From an uncultured Collinsella sp. (lineage in GTDB: Bacteria > Actinomycetota > Coriobacteriia > Coriobacteriales > Coriobacteriaceae): a stretch of 12,950 nt of DNA. Made by a program: the position numbers and the translations under genes. The notes beneath the pieces were generated by a model that made no database searches, had not been told where the DNA came from, and saw nothing but the letters and a program-made list of their open reading frames with translations. The stretch covers positions 1 to 12,950 of the forward strand of contig USHR01000037.1 of the NCBI GenBank assembly GCA_900554495.1. Reading direction: 5' to 3'. Positions 12,367-12,950 of this stretch are shown here, piece by piece (within the stretch, counting starts at the first letter, position 1; each line of letters opens with the position of its first letter).

Positions 12367-12950
12367 CTATGCGGCATGCTCTGCCGCCCGAGTCATGCGG
12401 GACAGGCGGACCAGCAGCATAAAGCCAACAATCAGCAGCACGCCAATGGAAAGGACGCCCAGCGACGGGTTGCCGGTCAGCGAGGTGACGACCGACACCA
12501 GGAAGGTGCCCATAACGCTTGCATAACGACCAAAGATGTCAAAGAAGCCGTAGTACTCGTTGGACTTTTCCTTGGGGATAATGCGGCCAAAGTAGCTACG
12601 GCTGAGCGCCTGCACGCCGCCCTGGAACAGGCCGACCATAATGGCAAGCACCCAGAATTCAAAGGCGGTCTTTAGGAAGAACGCGGCGAACAGCACAATG
12701 CCCATGTAGGCGGCGACCGCCACCAGGATCATGTTGAGCGTGCCCACGCGTCCGGCGAGCTTGCCATAGATGATGGCGGACGGAAAGGCCACGAACTGCG
12801 TAACGAGCAGCGCCAGCACCAGCTGCGTCGAATCGATGCCCAAGGCCGATCCGTAACTGGTGGCCATGGAAATGACCGTGTGCACACCGTCGATATAGAA
12901 GAAGAACGCGATCATGTAGACCAGCACGGTCTTGTTGTGGGCGATCTCGC
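12367..12950 (-). CDS. UMF1/Atg22-like MFS transporter, C-terminal part (start outside window)
   Basis: About 194 residues of the C-terminal half of a 12-helix transporter are visible. Five or six hydrophobic helices alternate with short loops. The stretch ALSRSYFGRIIPKEKSNEYY, continuing with GFFDIFGRYASVMG, is characteristic of the UMF1 group related to vacuolar Atg22 effluxers. The stop is at 12367. The N-terminal half and start codon lie beyond 12950. Atg22 homologues in fungi export amino acids from vacuoles; the bacterial substrate is unknown. A strong terminator follows the gene. Confidence 0.85.
   Translation of the reverse strand, partial: EIAHNKTVLVYMIAFFFYIDGVHTVISMATSYGSALGIDSTQLVLALLVTQFVAFPSAIIYGKLAGRVGTLNMILVAVAAYMGIVLFAAFFLKTAFEFWVLAIMVGLFQGGVQALSRSYFGRIIPKEKSNEYYGFFDIFGRYASVMGTFLVSVVTSLTGNPSLGVLSIGVLLIVGFMLLVRLSRMTRAAEHAA

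Overview
The window is a gene-dense, roughly 60% G+C stretch in which every convincing protein gene and the single tRNA lie on the minus strand. G+C content, rubrerythrin, an Fe-S-type Rrf2 regulator and a MutY relative without an Fe-S cluster suggest an anaerobic, high-G+C actinobacterium, probably Coriobacteriia (Collinsella-like). That placement is an inference from gene content; the window holds no rRNA or other decisive marker.

Reading in the direction of transcription (from high to low coordinates): the 3' part of a UMF1/Atg22-like MFS transporter (12950-12367) ends in a strong terminator. Next is a three-gene operon: a GT-A glycosyltransferase (12195-11008) overlapping by 4 nt a LytS-type histidine kinase (11011-9668), then its LytTR response regulator (9595-8879), closed by a terminator. 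A small YfcE/MJ0936-type phosphodiesterase follows (8783-8316). The gene-free stretch 8315-7913 holds a terminator-like hairpin, a 137-nt nested palindrome and a promoter with a near-consensus UP element that drives tRNA-Asp(GTC) (7912-7835).

The next block looks like a redox-stress neighbourhood: an Rrf2 regulator with three likely Fe-S cysteines (7475-6990), a MutY-like DNA glycosylase 21 nt downstream (6968-6063), and rubrerythrin (5948-5409). Rubrerythrin and the following four-helix membrane protein of unknown function (5136-4504) each end in a copy of the same unusual 3' element: a long perfect hairpin with a conserved 26-nt core but unrelated stem sequence, a conserved linker of about 50 nt, and a near-identical terminator.

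Further on are a small single-pass membrane protein of unknown function (4070-3636), a more A+T-rich two-gene module of a DUF6036/AbiEii-like nucleotidyltransferase and a helix-turn-helix partner starting at an overlapping TTG (3512-2422, a possible toxin-antitoxin pair), rmuC (2370-1015), and the N-terminal membrane half of an ABC exporter that runs off the window (889-1).

The strongest candidates for something undescribed are the paired covarying 3' hairpin elements, the nested palindrome beside the tRNA, and the nucleotidyltransferase/HTH pair.
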